A stretch of DNA of 46,632 bases from positions 1 through 46,632 of the forward strand of contig JALWPZ010000218.1 of NCBI GenBank assembly GCA_026994745.1, written 5' to 3'. The notes under the pieces were generated by a model. That model made no database searches. It saw only the letters and a list, made by a program, of their open reading frames with translations, and had not been told where the DNA came from. Source of the stretch: Campylobacteraceae bacterium (lineage in GTDB: Bacteria > Campylobacterota > Campylobacteria > Campylobacterales > Sulfurovaceae). Both the position numbers and the translations under genes were made by a program. Of the stretch, positions 8,559 through 18,594 are shown piece after piece. Each line of letters starts with the position of its first letter. The first letter of the stretch is position 1.

Positions 8559-10151
8559 TCAGAGCGTGACCGATTTGACGCTGATGCAGGCGGGGAGCGC
8601 CGCCAGAGAATCGATCAGTTCCTTCTCCACCACGCCGTCGACCCGCACCACCGCCAGTGCCTGTCCCTTGCTGTCCCGGCCCAGACGGAAGTCGGCGATG
8701 TTCAGGCCCGTCTCGGCGATGATCCGGCCCACATCCCCGATGACTCCGGGTTCGTCGTTATTCTTGAAGAGGATCAGGCGACCCTTGGGCTCCAGATCCA
8801 GGGTATAACCGTCGATATCGACGATGCGCTGGAGGTTTTCCTCGAAGACTGTACCGCTGACCCGGATGAGCCCACCGTTCTGGGCCGTCAATTTCACGGT
8901 GACCAGGTTCTTGAACCCCCTGGCTTCCCGGACCGTCTCCTTGAGGATTTCGATCTCCCGCTCCTTGGCCACGTATTCGGCGTTGACGTAGTTGATGCTG
9001 TCCGCCAGGGATTCGTTGAGGATCCCCACGGTGGCGAAGGTGGCCAGAGAGTCGATGTAGTCGGAGATCGGACCTTCGGCGATCACCTTGATCGACTTGG
9101 CTCCGCTTCGCAACACCTGGGCTTCCATGTTTCCGATCTTTTGTACCAACTCCAGGAAGGGGGCGACGAAATCGGGGAGCTCGTTCTCCTTGATGGGAAG
9201 GTTCAGGGCATTGGGATAGGCGATCCCCTTGGCCGCGGCGACGGCATTCTCCGCCGCCTGCACGGCGATGTTGCGCTGGGACTCTCTGGTATTGGCCCCC
9301 AGGTGGGGCGTGACGGTGACATTGTTCAGACCCAGCAGAGGATGGTCCGTCGCCGGCTCCTTGCTGAAGACATCGATCCCCGCCATGGCGATCTTTCCGC
9401 TTTTGAGCCCCTCGTAGAGGGCCTCTTCGTCGTAGAGTCCTCCCCGGGCACAGTTGATGAGGATCACGCCATCCTTCATCTTCGCGATCTCTTCCCGGCC
9501 GATCATACCGATCGTCTCTTCGGTCTTGGGGGTATGGATCGTGATGATGTCGCAGGCCAGAATATCCTCGAAGTTCTCCGTATAGGCGATATCCAAGTCG
9601 GTGGCTTTCTTGGGGTCGATGTAGGGGTCGTAGGCGATCACCTCCATCTCGAAGGCCTTGGCCCGCTTTCCAACCCGGGAACCGATGTTCCCGAAGCCGA
9701 TGATCCCCAGCTTCTTGTCTTTGAGCTCGGTGCCGTACCAATCCTGTCGCCGCCAGACCCGGTCGAGCTTCAGGTTGTTGTGGGCATAGGGAAATTGCCG
9801 TACGCAGGCGAGCATATGGGCCATGGTCATCTCCACCGCGGCGATGGTGTTGGCGGTGGGAACGTTCATGACGACGATTCCCAGCTTGGAACAGCCAGGG
9901 ATGTCCACATTGTCCACACCGACCCCGGCGCGGACGATGGCCTTGAGCTTCTCGGCCCGCTCCAGAAATTTGGCGTCGACGTCGGTGGAACTGCGGGTGA
10001 TGGCCACATCGGCCAGGGGAATGTACTTCTCCAGGAGGAGATCTTTGGGCTCGTCCGCCGCGTTGATCAACTCCACCTCCGGATCGGAGGCGAGAATCTT
10101 GAGCCCGCTCTCATGGATGTGATCGCAGACTACGATGGTGTATTGGGACAT
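8559..10151 (-). CDS. serA: D-3-phosphoglycerate dehydrogenase
   Basis: 530 residues, the long SerA type. It catalyses NAD-dependent oxidation of 3-phosphoglycerate to 3-phosphohydroxypyruvate, the first step of serine biosynthesis. The N-terminal catalytic domain contains the Rossmann motif IIGFGNIGSRVGKR, the substrate arginine in NCARGG and the catalytic histidine in VTPHLGANT. An intervening ASB-like domain follows (about 320-450), and a C-terminal ACT domain (RLILFKNNDEPGVIGDVGRI) is present, which in this family senses L-serine. It lies 22 bp behind rpsA on the same strand, so the two are probably co-transcribed. Confidence 0.96.
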   Translation of the reverse strand: MSQYTIVVCDHIHESGLKILASDPEVELINAADEPKDLLLEKYIPLADVAITRSSTDVDAKFLERAEKLKAIVRAGVGVDNVDIPGCSKLGIVVMNVPTANTIAAVEMTMAHMLACVRQFPYAHNNLKLDRVWRRQDWYGTELKDKKLGIIGFGNIGSRVGKRAKAFEMEVIAYDPYIDPKKATDLDIAYTENFEDILACDIITIHTPKTEETIGMIGREEIAKMKDGVILINCARGGLYDEEALYEGLKSGKIAMAGIDVFSKEPATDHPLLGLNNVTVTPHLGANTRESQRNIAVQAAENAVAAAKGIAYPNALNLPIKENELPDFVAPFLELVQKIGNMEAQVLRSGAKSIKVIAEGPISDYIDSLATFATVGILNESLADSINYVNAEYVAKEREIEILKETVREARGFKNLVTVKLTAQNGGLIRVSGTVFEENLQRIVDIDGYTLDLEPKGRLILFKNNDEPGVIGDVGRIIAETGLNIADFRLGRDSKGQALAVVRVDGVVEKELIDSLAALPACISVKSVTL

Positions 10152-10173
10152 CGGAAAGGTTTCCTTGAATGGT

Positions 10174-11844
10174 TTATTTATTGAGCTGATCCTTGATCAG
10201 GTCGCCCAGGGTCATACTGTCGTCCTGCTCTTCATTGAGATGCTGCAGGGCTTCCCGCTCCTCCTGACGCTCCAGGCGTCGGACCGAGACACGGATCCGG
10301 TCGTTGCGGGGATCGATGTGGCTGATCACCCCCTTGATCTCCTGGCCGGGCTCGATCTCCTCGATCTTCAGGGGATGGAGGTCCTCGGTGCGGATCAGGG
10401 CATCCACGTTGTCGTCCAGAGCGATGAAGACTCCGAAGTCCTTCTTGTCCTTGACGGTTCCGGTGACGATGTCCCCCACCTTGTGCTTCTCGGCGAAGGC
10501 GTCTACAGGGGATTTCTCCAGAGCCTTGCGGCTGAGGCTGATCTTTCCGGCGTCGGTATCGATCTTGATAATCTTGACCTCCACCTCGTCACCGGTCTTG
10601 AAGAGATCCTTGGCCCGCTTGCTCTTGTCCCAGCTGCTCTCCTGGTTGTGCAGGAGCCCTTCGACCCCACCTTCCAGACGAACGAAGGCACCGAAGTCGG
10701 TCAGAGAGGAGACGGTTCCGGTCATCACGTCGCCCACGCGATGCTTGCGGGAGAACTCCTCCATGGGCTTGGGAAGGAGATTCTTGAGGCTGACGCGGAG
10801 GCGCCGCTTCTCTCGGTCGATCTCGATCACCTCGACATTGATCTCCTGACCCACCTCCAGGTAATCCTTGGGATGTTTGACGTTCTTGTCCCAGGAGATC
10901 TCGGAAACGTGCAGGAACGCTTCCAGATCCTCGCCCAGATCGACGAAGACTCCGTAGGGCTCGATGTTGCTCACCATCGCTTCGACAGTGTCGCCCACAC
11001 CGATGATTTCGTCGATGTTCTCCCAGGGATCGGGATTGGCTTCCTTGATGGAGAGGGAGAGATGACGCTTCTTCTTGTCGTAATCGAGAGCGATGACGTT
11101 GACCTCGTCCCCTTCCTGGAAATATTTGGAAGGGTTGACGGGCCCCTTGTGGGAGATCTGGGAGTAGTGGACCAGCCCGTCCATCCCGCCTACGTCGACG
11201 AACATTCCGTAGCTGGTGATCTTCTTGACGACTCCGGTGACGGGCTCCTTGCTCTCCAGGAGCTTCTCGACGATCTCCTGGACCCGAGCCTTGTCCCGCT
11301 CGATGAGCTCTTTCCGGGAGATGACGACGGAGCCTTTGTCCTTGTCCACCTTGACGATGACCCCCTTGACCTTCTTGCCGATGGCGTCGACCTTGGAGCT
11401 CAGATAGGAGAGGGTCCGGGGCATGAAGAACTCCAGACCGTCGGCCTCGACCACGTAGCCACCCTTGTTCTTCTTGGTGACGACTCCCTCGACCACGTAC
11501 TCCTGATCCTCGTCATACTCTTCGATGAACTCGTTCATCGCCTGGCGCTTCTTCGCCAGATCGTAGGAAACCATGGGGCGCTCGCCGCGACTGCCGGTGA
11601 TGACGACGGGAAGTTTGTCCCCTTCCTTGAAAAGGAGATTCCCCTCTTCGTCCCGGAGTTGATCCAGGTTGATGAACGCCTCGTTCTTGCGACCGATGTC
11701 CACGATCGCCTGGTTCTCCTCTTCGTTGATCTTGACGATGGTTCCCTCGGTCAGGTCCCCGCTGCTGCGGTCTTCCTTCTTGAAAGACTCCTCCAGCATC
11801 GCTTCAAAATCAACGTCCTCAATTTCGATGTCTTCGAACTTCAT
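10174..11844 (-). CDS. rpsA: 30S ribosomal protein S1
   Basis: 556 residues. S1 binds mRNA on the small subunit and helps initiation. Six S1 OB-fold repeats can be followed at about 30-96, 115-180, 200-270, 285-355, 372-442 and 458-525, for example VTGVVKKITSYGMFVDVGG and MTGTVSSLTDFGAFVRLEGG. The N-terminus is acidic (KFEDIEIEDVDFEAMLEESF), as in other proteobacterial S1 proteins. AAGGA lies before the ATG and a TATAAT box lies upstream. Its position between ispH and serA is the conserved Campylobacterota order. Confidence 0.96.
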   Translation of the reverse strand: MKFEDIEIEDVDFEAMLEESFKKEDRSSGDLTEGTIVKINEEENQAIVDIGRKNEAFINLDQLRDEEGNLLFKEGDKLPVVITGSRGERPMVSYDLAKKRQAMNEFIEEYDEDQEYVVEGVVTKKNKGGYVVEADGLEFFMPRTLSYLSSKVDAIGKKVKGVIVKVDKDKGSVVISRKELIERDKARVQEIVEKLLESKEPVTGVVKKITSYGMFVDVGGMDGLVHYSQISHKGPVNPSKYFQEGDEVNVIALDYDKKKRHLSLSIKEANPDPWENIDEIIGVGDTVEAMVSNIEPYGVFVDLGEDLEAFLHVSEISWDKNVKHPKDYLEVGQEINVEVIEIDREKRRLRVSLKNLLPKPMEEFSRKHRVGDVMTGTVSSLTDFGAFVRLEGGVEGLLHNQESSWDKSKRAKDLFKTGDEVEVKIIKIDTDAGKISLSRKALEKSPVDAFAEKHKVGDIVTGTVKDKKDFGVFIALDDNVDALIRTEDLHPLKIEEIEPGQEIKGVISHIDPRNDRIRVSVRRLERQEEREALQHLNEEQDDSMTLGDLIKDQLNK

Positions 11845-11877
11845 GTACCAATCCTTACTTTTCGCATTTTGGCGCTA

Positions 11878-11883
11878 ATTATA
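11878..11883 (-). promoter_or_regulatory. -10 box of the rpsA-serA unit
   Basis: TATAAT in the context CGGTATAATTAG on the minus strand, 33 bases before the rpsA start. No convincing -35 box. Confidence 0.5.
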
Positions 11884-12023
11884 CCGGGAATTGTTTAAAA
11901 TCGGAGGAGAGTGTTACGTGCTGTGTGTTATGCGATGCGAAAATAAAGAGATTGTCGCGAAAAGGTGCTTTCGAAATTTCTCATTCCTAGGTCGCGAGTC
12001 GCGAGTGTAACATGTCACTAGTC

Positions 12024-12138
12024 AGCAGAGCTTCGGTCCTGCTATTGCCGGGAATGAATTCCCTCCTCCATCAAAAGATAAAAAGCGTTGCCACGCAACG
12101 CAATCCGAAACTCTTCACTCCTCTCTCTTCACTCCTCT
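12024..12138. repeat. composite intergenic element B, related to element A
   Basis: It has the same order of parts as 1939-2055: a degraded palindrome with arms AGCAGAGC/GTCCTGCT around TTCG (12024-12043); a palindrome GGGAAT-GA-ATTCCC (12050-12063); a hairpin GCGTTGC-CAC-GCAACGC (12085-12101), whose arms are identical to those in element A; and two exact 14-bp units CTCTTCACTCCTCT (12111-12138). The ispH stop codon lies inside the second unit. The rest of 11884-12023 shows no gene, only a short GTCGCGA direct repeat near 11990-12005. Confidence 0.7.
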
Positions 12139-12986
12139 CTCGAGACATCGTCTCGCACGATGGCCTCGATCCGATCGATGACGTTCTGCACGATCCAGTC
12201 GGGAGTCGACGCCCCCGCGCTGATCCCGCAGAGCTCTTTGCCCTCGAACCAGGAGGCATCCAGTTCCCTCTCGTTCTCGATCAGGTAACTGTCGTCGCAG
12301 TAGTTTTTGCAGATCGAATGCAACTGTTTGGTGTTGGAGGAGTGCTTACCGCCGATGACGATCATGATGTCGGCCTTCTTGGCCAATTCCGCGGCGGCGT
12401 CCTGATTCTCGAAGGTGGCGTTGCAAATGGTGTTGAAGACCCGCACCTCCTTGGACCGCAGGGTCAGCGCGTCGACGATCTTCAAAAAATCGGCGGGTTT
12501 GCGGGTGGTCTGGGCCACCACCGCCACCTTGGACTTGAGGGGAAGTTCCTCCAGATCCTCGGGTTCCAGGACCACGAAGACATCCCGGGGATCCTCGGCG
12601 TAACTGACGACCCCTTTGATCTCCGGATGGTTCCGGTCCCCGAAGACCACGATGCTGTACCCCTCCTTGCTCATCTGCTCGACGATCTGCTGGGGAGTGG
12701 TGACATAGGGACAGGTGGCATTGATGATCTCCTTACCTTCGGCCTTGAGCTGTTTGAGTTCATTCTTGGGGATTCCGTGGGTGCGGATGACAATGGAGTC
12801 CACCCTCTCCGCCTCCTCGAAGCTCTCCACCAGACCGATGTCGTAGGCCTTCTTGAGACGACCGATTTCGTCCTTGTTGTGGATCAACGGTCCGTAGGTG
12901 GAGCTGCCGGGGTGCTCCTCGGCGATACGGATCGCCCGCTTGACGCCGTAGCAGAAACCGTAGGAGGATGCCAACTGGATTTTCAT
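12129..12986 (-). CDS. ispH: 4-hydroxy-3-methylbut-2-enyl diphosphate reductase
   Basis: 285 residues. This [4Fe-4S] enzyme makes IPP and DMAPP in the last step of the MEP isoprenoid pathway. The three cluster cysteines are visible: C12 in [11 protein letters not shown], one in [11 protein letters not shown] and one in [11 protein letters not shown]. The histidines of RTHGIPK and YGPLIHN and the conserved glutamate region (RNHPEIKG) are present. The start codon overlaps the aroA stop by ATGA. The last residues (SREE) and the stop codon are encoded by the repeat tract of element B, so the C-terminus has probably been remodelled by the repeat. Confidence 0.96.
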   Translation of the reverse strand: MKIQLASSYGFCYGVKRAIRIAEEHPGSSTYGPLIHNKDEIGRLKKAYDIGLVESFEEAERVDSIVIRTHGIPKNELKQLKAEGKEIINATCPYVTTPQQIVEQMSKEGYSIVVFGDRNHPEIKGVVSYAEDPRDVFVVLEPEDLEELPLKSKVAVVAQTTRKPADFLKIVDALTLRSKEVRVFNTICNATFENQDAAAELAKKADIMIVIGGKHSSNTKQLHSICKNYCDDSYLIENERELDASWFEGKELCGISAGASTPDWIVQNVIDRIEAIVRDDVSREE

Positions 12987-14278
12987 GATTCTACCACCTT
13001 CGTAAGTTCCGAGAGAATTTCGAAGAAGTTGGGGAAGGAGGTCGCCACACAGTCGGTGTCCACGATCTCCATTCCGCAGAGCAGACCCGCCACGGCGAAG
13101 CTCATGGCGATGCGATGGTCCCCGTGGCTGTCGATGGTCGCGGAGTGCAGCTCCCCACCTGTCACGGCGTAGCCATCCTCGTACTCCTCGGTATCGATCC
13201 CGCAGGCCTGCAGCGCCCGAAGGGTCGAGGCGATGCGATCGCTCTCTTTCACCCGCAGCTCGGCCGCGTTGCGCACCCGGCTGCTCCCGTCCGCCGTCGC
13301 CATGGCCACGGCCAGGGCCGGCAACTCGTCGATGAGCCAGGGAATCCGTTCGGAGACCTCCACCGCTTTCAGACGGCCGTTGTAGCTGACGGTGATCTCC
13401 CCGATGGGTTCATAGAGATCTTGCCGGATCCGATACTCCACCAACGCACCCATCTTTTCGAGGACCCGGAAAGCTTCGATCCGGGTGGGATTCAGGCTGA
13501 TCCCCGGGAAACGGATCTTCGAACCCGGCAGGATCGCCGCCGCCACGGCGAAGAAAAAAGCGCTGGAGGGATCGGCGGGAACCCGGAGCCTCAGGGGCTT
13601 CAAGGGCCCCTCCATGGGATCGACGGTGATCCACCCCTCCTCGTCCCGTCCGATCCTCGCCCCCATGCCGTGGAGCATCCTCTCGCTATGGTCCCGACTG
13701 AGGAAGGATTCCCGGTAGTGGCTGCGACCGTCCCCCCGCAGGGCCGCCAGGATCATCGCCGATTTGACCTGGGCCGAATCGACGGGAGATTCGTAACGGA
13801 AGGCCTTGAGTTTCCCGCCCCGGATGTGCAGGGGAGCCAGGTTGCCGTACTCTCGGCCGTCCAGTTTGGCCCCCACGCTTTGCAGGGGCGCGGTCACCCG
13901 CTTCATGGGGCGGGAGCGCAGATACCGATCCCCGGTCAGGACGAAACTCCCCTCCACGCCAGCCAGAAAACCGCAATAGAGTCGCATCCCGGTCCCGGCG
14001 TTTCCGCAATCGAGGATATCGTCGGGTTCCCTGAGCTCCGCGGGAGGGGTGATCGTCAAGCTCCCCTCCCCGTCCCACTCGGCCTTCGCCCCCAACTGCT
14101 CGGCGATGGAGAGGGAGGCCAGGGTATCCTCCCCTCGCAGAAAATTCTCGATGATCGAAGGACGGTCGCTCAAGAGGGAAAAGATGGCACAGCGGTGGGA
14201 GATCGATTTGTCCGGGGCAATGGCGTCGCAATCGAGCTCGAAACCTCTCTCCGCCGGCTCCACCCGTACCCGTCTCAT
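12983..14278 (-). CDS. aroA: 3-phosphoshikimate 1-carboxyvinyltransferase (EPSP synthase)
   Basis: 431 residues. It transfers the enolpyruvyl group of PEP to shikimate-3-phosphate in aromatic amino acid synthesis. Motifs: PDKSISHR near the N-terminus (phosphoshikimate/PEP site), [23 protein letters not shown], and the C-terminal [12 protein letters not shown]. The ATG at 14278 is preferred to the in-frame alternative 18 bases upstream because it makes an ATGA overlap with pheT, as in the rest of this operon, and the protein then begins MRRVRVEPA. The pheS-pheT-aroA-ispH grouping is typical of Campylobacterota. Confidence 0.95.
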   Translation of the reverse strand: MRRVRVEPAERGFELDCDAIAPDKSISHRCAIFSLLSDRPSIIENFLRGEDTLASLSIAEQLGAKAEWDGEGSLTITPPAELREPDDILDCGNAGTGMRLYCGFLAGVEGSFVLTGDRYLRSRPMKRVTAPLQSVGAKLDGREYGNLAPLHIRGGKLKAFRYESPVDSAQVKSAMILAALRGDGRSHYRESFLSRDHSERMLHGMGARIGRDEEGWITVDPMEGPLKPLRLRVPADPSSAFFFAVAAAILPGSKIRFPGISLNPTRIEAFRVLEKMGALVEYRIRQDLYEPIGEITVSYNGRLKAVEVSERIPWLIDELPALAVAMATADGSSRVRNAAELRVKESDRIASTLRALQACGIDTEEYEDGYAVTGGELHSATIDSHGDHRIAMSFAVAGLLCGMEIVDTDCVATSFPNFFEILSELTKVVES

Positions 14279-16611
14279 CGCAGGGTCGCTCCACACTCTT
14301 TTTCTAGGGCATCCAGGATCCGTCCCATCGCTCCCTCGATCGCTTCCTCGGAGAGGGTCCCCTCCATGGATTGGAGGAAGAAACGGATCGTCACGCTTTT
14401 GCGCTCTCCCAGATTCTCGTCCTCGTAGACGTCGATGGGGAAGAAGCGCTGCAGCAGCGGCTCCTCCAGCTTTGCGATGACGGCGGCCAGACGCTCGTAG
14501 GGAAGCTCCTTCTCCACCAGTAGGCTCAAATCCTTGAAAGTCCCCTGGAAGTTGGAGATCGCCTCGGCGTTTTTATGCTCCGGGACCAGGGCATCGAAGT
14601 CCAGCTCCGCCAGGTAGCAATCCTCGGGGATCCCGAACTCCTTGGCCGCCCGGGGATGGAGCCGGCAGAGCCAACCCGCCTCCCGGTCGTTGACGTACAG
14701 GGTGGCGGACTGGTAGGGATGGATCAAGCCGTTATCTTCCCGACAGGGGCCCAGGCGGTAATTCCCCAGGATCTCCCCCAGGCTCCGGACGAAGCGGGCG
14801 AAATCGATCCGCGGGGGTTTGCCCTGGTTGGCGACGCCGGGCTCTTCCGCCTCCCCGCACCAGAGCAGGCTCAGCTTCTCGTGCTCCTGGCGCTCCCGGT
14901 CGAAGACCGAACCGATCTCGAAGAGGGGAATGCGCCGCTTGCCGTAGCTCAGATTCCGTTTCGCCGATTCCAACAGGTTGACGGTAATGGTGCTGCGCAG
15001 GGTGTTGAGCTCCTCGACGATGGGGTTGACCAGTTCCACACTCTCGTCCAGAACGGGGAATCCGTAGCGCTCCAGAGCCGCCTTTTCGGCGAAGGCGTAA
15101 GTAACCGCCTCGAAATATCCGGCGGCCACGGCCCGCTGGCGCAGGTCCCGTCGGATCCGATAGCGCTTCGTCGTCTCTGTCAGGCGGTTACGCTCGATCA
15201 GCTCCAGCGGCTTGGCCTCGATGTTGTTGATCCCCACGATCCGCAGCACCTCTTCGGCGATATCCTGCAGGTTCGTGATGTCGTGCCGCCAGGGGGGCAC
15301 CACCGCCCCGAAGACCTTCTTTCCGCTCTTATGGATCTCGAAGCCCAGACGGTCCAGGATCCGATAGACCCGACTGGCGGAGATCTCCTGTCCGATGACC
15401 GCGTCCAGTTTCTCCAGGTTCACGGTGACGCTACGATGGTCATGTTTCCCCTCGATACGGAGATCGGTCTCGCTGAACGCGCACTCCCCTTCCATATCGC
15501 AGACGCTGAAGAGATAACTCATTCCGAAGTCCAGCTCCGGTTCGCTTCCCCGGGAACTGCGATAGTAGAGAGGGTCCGTCGCCAGCTTCCGGCGGGCCAC
15601 CATGGGGACCAGTCGCTCGGGATCGATATAGGAGGCTTCCAAGAGGATACTTCGGCTCGAAGACGAAGCCCGACTCTCCTCGTTCTGGTTCACCCCGACG
15701 ATGGACAACTCCTTTTCGCCGACTCGTACCTCCACGCAACCCTCCTCGACCTCCTCGATCCGCAGAGGGATGCGGCCCTCCTGGTTCTTCAGACGCTCCA
15801 CGTCGTAGGCCCGCAGGATCACCCCCGTAGCGTGGGTGGCGTAGCCCAGCAGCGCCTCCATGGGCTCTTCCCGGTACTCATCCACGAAGGCCAGGCGCAG
15901 ACGGATCAGGGCGTTGGAGCGTAGGGATTCGTTCTCCGCCAGGGTATAGAGCAGGTCCGCCTCGATCCTCCCTTTGCTGTGCAACTCCACACTCCGGGCG
16001 ATCCCCCGCTTGGTGGTGCATCGGGGGCGGTAGTTCAGGGGACGCAGGGAACGCTCCAGGGCCGCGGAGAGGTCCCGGGCCACCCCCCGAACACTCAGGC
16101 AATCCCCCCGATTGGCGGTAAGTTCCAGTTCGATGACCGTGTCGGCCACCCGCTCGAAGTCCCGAAGCTCCCGTCCGGGCTCCATGACGCCCAGACTGTC
16201 GTCCAGGACCCAGATCCCATCCTCCATCTGGGGAAGTCCCAGCTCGGTGGAAGAGCAGATCATCCCCAGGCTCTCGACCCCGCGCAGCTTGGCGGGCTTG
16301 ATCTCGAAATCACCGGACAGGACGGCGCCGGGCAGGGCCACGGCCACATACTCCGCCTCCCGGACGTTGGCGGCGCCACAGACGATCTGCCGCTCCCCGT
16401 CACCGGTATCCACCCGGCAGACGTTGAGCTTGTCGGCGTCGGGATGCTTCTCGCACGAAAGGACCCGTCCCACCACCACCTTGGCGGGGATCTCGTGGCG
16501 CTCCAGGCTGTCCACCTCCAGGCCGATGCTGTTGAAGGTTGTATAGAGTGTGTCGTCGTCGATGCCGGAGAGGTCGATGAACTCCTCCAGCCAGCTGCGT
16601 GTCACGATCAT
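14275..16611 (-). CDS. pheT: phenylalanine-tRNA ligase beta subunit
   Basis: 778 residues, the normal size for the bacterial beta chain of the alpha2-beta2 enzyme. Order of domains: N-terminal region, EMAP-like tRNA-binding domain at about 40-150 ([15 protein letters not shown]), B3/B4 editing region, B5 domain (near [20 protein letters not shown]), the catalytic-like core, and a C-terminal ferredoxin-fold anticodon-binding domain ([20 protein letters not shown]). It starts within the pheS stop codon and ends within the aroA start codon, both as ATGA. Confidence 0.97.
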   Translation of the reverse strand: MIVTRSWLEEFIDLSGIDDDTLYTTFNSIGLEVDSLERHEIPAKVVVGRVLSCEKHPDADKLNVCRVDTGDGERQIVCGAANVREAEYVAVALPGAVLSGDFEIKPAKLRGVESLGMICSSTELGLPQMEDGIWVLDDSLGVMEPGRELRDFERVADTVIELELTANRGDCLSVRGVARDLSAALERSLRPLNYRPRCTTKRGIARSVELHSKGRIEADLLYTLAENESLRSNALIRLRLAFVDEYREEPMEALLGYATHATGVILRAYDVERLKNQEGRIPLRIEEVEEGCVEVRVGEKELSIVGVNQNEESRASSSSRSILLEASYIDPERLVPMVARRKLATDPLYYRSSRGSEPELDFGMSYLFSVCDMEGECAFSETDLRIEGKHDHRSVTVNLEKLDAVIGQEISASRVYRILDRLGFEIHKSGKKVFGAVVPPWRHDITNLQDIAEEVLRIVGINNIEAKPLELIERNRLTETTKRYRIRRDLRQRAVAAGYFEAVTYAFAEKAALERYGFPVLDESVELVNPIVEELNTLRSTITVNLLESAKRNLSYGKRRIPLFEIGSVFDRERQEHEKLSLLWCGEAEEPGVANQGKPPRIDFARFVRSLGEILGNYRLGPCREDNGLIHPYQSATLYVNDREAGWLCRLHPRAAKEFGIPEDCYLAELDFDALVPEHKNAEAISNFQGTFKDLSLLVEKELPYERLAAVIAKLEEPLLQRFFPIDVYEDENLGERKSVTIRFFLQSMEGTLSEEAIEGAMGRILDALEKECGATLR

Positions 16612-17600
16612 CGGAACTGCTCCAAAAGTCGAATGTCGCCCTCAAACAGAGAGCGCAGGTCGGGAATGCGGTGCAAAAGCATGGCGAACCGCTCCACTCC
16701 CAGGCCGAAGGCGTAGCCGCTGACCCCCTCGTAACCCACCGCCTTGAAGACATTGGGATCCACCACGCCGCAGCCCAGGACCTCCAGCCAACCGGTGTGG
16801 GAGCAGACCCGACACCCCTCTCCGCCGCAGAAGATGCAGCTGATGTCCACCTCCGCCGAAGGCTCGGTGAAGGGGAAAAAGCTGGGGCGGAAGCGAACCT
16901 CGACCTCCCCGAACATATAGTGCAGGAAATCGGTCAGAATCCATTTGAGGCTGGCGAAGCTCACCTTCTCCCCCTCTTCCACCACCAGGCCCTCCACCTG
17001 ATGAAACATCGGGGTGTGGGTCAGATCGTAATCCCGGCGGAAGACTGCCCCGGGTGCGATGATCCGGATGGGAGGCTTCTGACGCATCATGGTTCGGATC
17101 TGTACCGGCGACGTATGGGTCCGCAACAGGGTCCCGTCGGCGAAGTAGAAAGTATCCTGCATATCCCGCGCCGGATGGTGCTTGGGCAGGTTCAGGGCCT
17201 CGAAGTTGTGGAAATCGTCCTCCACCATCGGGCCGCTCTCCACGGCGAAGTTCAGGGCGACGAAGTAATCGATGATCCGATCCATCGTCTCCCGCACGGG
17301 ATGGAGCGCCCCCTTCTCCCCCAGATTGGAAAAGAGGGTCATATCCAGGGCCTCGGAGCGCATCTTCCGCTCCAGCTCCAACGCCTCCAACTCCCTTTTT
17401 CGGGCGTCGAAACGCTCCTGCAGAGCCGCCTTTTTCTTGTTGAGCCCCTCGGCGAAGGCTTTCTTCTCCGGCCCGGGAACATCCTTGAGCTTGGCGAACT
17501 CCGCCGCCAGGACCCCCTTCTTGCCGAAGATCTCCACCCGGACCTTTTCCAGTTCCTCCAGGGACGAAGCCCCGTCGATCTTTGCTTCGAGATTTTCCAA
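16608..17600 (-). CDS. pheS: phenylalanine-tRNA ligase alpha subunit
   Basis: 330 residues. It is the catalytic alpha chain, with an N-terminal coiled-coil arm (about 1-90) and a class II core: motif 2 region [17 protein letters not shown], a cysteine-bearing [14 protein letters not shown] stretch, and motif 3 [12 protein letters not shown]. The start codon is TTG at 17600, preceded by GAGG about seven bases away. No ATG gives the family's N-terminus ([20 protein letters not shown]), so TTG initiation is the best reading. First gene of the ATGA-linked pheS-pheT-aroA-ispH operon. Confidence 0.96.
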   Translation of the reverse strand: MENLEAKIDGASSLEELEKVRVEIFGKKGVLAAEFAKLKDVPGPEKKAFAEGLNKKKAALQERFDARKRELEALELERKMRSEALDMTLFSNLGEKGALHPVRETMDRIIDYFVALNFAVESGPMVEDDFHNFEALNLPKHHPARDMQDTFYFADGTLLRTHTSPVQIRTMMRQKPPIRIIAPGAVFRRDYDLTHTPMFHQVEGLVVEEGEKVSFASLKWILTDFLHYMFGEVEVRFRPSFFPFTEPSAEVDISCIFCGGEGCRVCSHTGWLEVLGCGVVDPNVFKAVGYEGVSGYAFGLGVERFAMLLHRIPDLRSLFEGDIRLLEQFR

Positions 17601-17632
17601 TCCGCTACCTCGCTTATTGGTGAAATGTGGGG

Positions 17633-17638
17633 ATTTTA
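17633..17638 (-). promoter_or_regulatory. -10 box of the pheS operon
   Basis: TAAAAT on the minus strand behind a TTTTTT tract (CGTTTTTTCGCTAAAAT), 32 bases before the TTG start. The T-tract plus -10 arrangement fits Campylobacterota sigma70 promoters. Confidence 0.45.
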
Positions 17639-17697
17639 GCGAAAAAACGCTGGGATTGTGGACAAGTATCCCAACCCTTCATCACACCCCCTTGAGT

Positions 17698-17725
17698 TTC
17701 ACAGGGTTGGAACTATTGCTATAAT
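17698..17725 (+). promoter_or_regulatory. promoter of the MntA/HepT operon
   Basis: TTCACA (17698-17703), 16 bp, then a perfect TATAAT (17720-17725). The predicted transcript start at about 17732 leaves a leader of roughly 40 bases to the ATG at 17774. Confidence 0.6.
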
Positions 17726-17773
17726 ATACCAATCGTGTCAATCATGGATCTCCTTCGAGGAAAGTTGGGAATT

Positions 17774-18085
17774 ATGACCAAAAGAGAAGTTATCGAAATT
17801 CTTCATCAATTCAACGATATTTACAAGGAAGAAGGGTTCGAGATCGTTTCACTGTTCGGATCCTATGCTCGTGGGACCGAAGATCCTTTCAGCGATATCG
17901 ACCTGGCGTACCGAATCGACCATGAGCGTTTCCATCGCGATGACGCATACGCGAAGCTGGACGCCATTGCCCGGATCAAAAGCGAACTGGAACGATCACT
18001 ACGGAGAAAAGTCGATCTCATCCCCGCCAATACCAGCAACCCCTCTATCCGCAAAAGCCTGGAAGAGGAGCAGATCGCCATATGA
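17774..18085 (+). CDS. mntA: MntA-type nucleotidyltransferase antitoxin
   Basis: 103 residues. Minimal nucleotidyltransferase with the diagnostic GSX10DXD motif (GSYARG...SDIDLAY) and a third acidic residue in KVDLIPA. In characterised MntA/HepT systems this enzyme adds AMP units to a tyrosine of the HEPN toxin and so neutralises it. The ATG at 17774 is taken as start because homologues begin with a TKREVIEIL-like helix just before the strand carrying LFGSYARG; an in-frame ATG at 17744 would add ten residues and would lie almost at the transcript start. It overlaps hepT by ATGA. Base composition is more AT-rich than the adjacent pheS operon, consistent with acquisition. Confidence 0.85.
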   Translation: MTKREVIEILHQFNDIYKEEGFEIVSLFGSYARGTEDPFSDIDLAYRIDHERFHRDDAYAKLDAIARIKSELERSLRRKVDLIPANTSNPSIRKSLEEEQIAI

Positions 18086-18444
18086 AAAACCGATTGGCTT
18101 TGATCCTGGAGAAGATCGAGGATATTGAGTTCTTCGTAGAACAAAAAGATGGCAAAGTTATGTCGGCGCTCCAGGATCGGATCCTGAAACCGGCGATCCG
18201 GATGCAGATCATTTCCATCTCGGAACAATTCAATCGACTCAAGGACGAGAATGAATTCGAGATCCTTTCAAAGATCGACAAAAAGGATCTGCGGGGCATC
18301 AACGCCGTTAGAAATTTTATCGCTCATGATTATGACAGTGTCGACGATGAGATCCTGGAGCTTGTCCTGCGAAAACATATCCCGGAGATCAAAGAACGAA
18401 TAGAAACGCTCCTCAGCGACAGGAAGCTCTTGGACGATGAATGA
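18082..18444 (+). CDS. hepT: HepT-like HEPN-domain toxin (DUF86)
   Basis: 120 residues, mostly helical. It carries the HEPN RNase motif RX4HXY as RNFIAHDY; the final tyrosine is the residue AMPylated by MntA in the studied systems. The N-terminus (KNRLALILEKIEDIEFFVEQ) and the ISEQFNRLKDE segment are family-typical. The start overlaps the mntA stop codon (ATGA), as expected for a coupled toxin-antitoxin pair. The 150 bp after it (18445-18594) contain no gene that I can support. Confidence 0.87.
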   Translation: MKNRLALILEKIEDIEFFVEQKDGKVMSALQDRILKPAIRMQIISISEQFNRLKDENEFEILSKIDKKDLRGINAVRNFIAHDYDSVDDEILELVLRKHIPEIKERIETLLSDRKLLDDE

Positions 18445-18594
18445 GGTACTTTGATCGCCGAATCGTTCCTGGAATGGCAGAGGTCGCCGATGGAATCGGA
18501 TCACATCCTCAATGATCACACGACACTGTGCCTTCCACGGAGAGGTCACAGAAGGATCATTTTTGGGATCACGGCAAAGAAATAACGATCGTTT

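Noticed and set aside
10135-11898. 587-codon plus-strand frame opposite rpsA
   Set aside because: Rich in L, D, G and V as expected for the complement of an acidic repeat protein; rpsA on the other strand is certain.
18445-18594. Possible small RNA or tRNA gene between hepT and the HIT gene
   Set aside because: No cloverleaf, no T-loop consensus and no clear promoter or terminator could be found.
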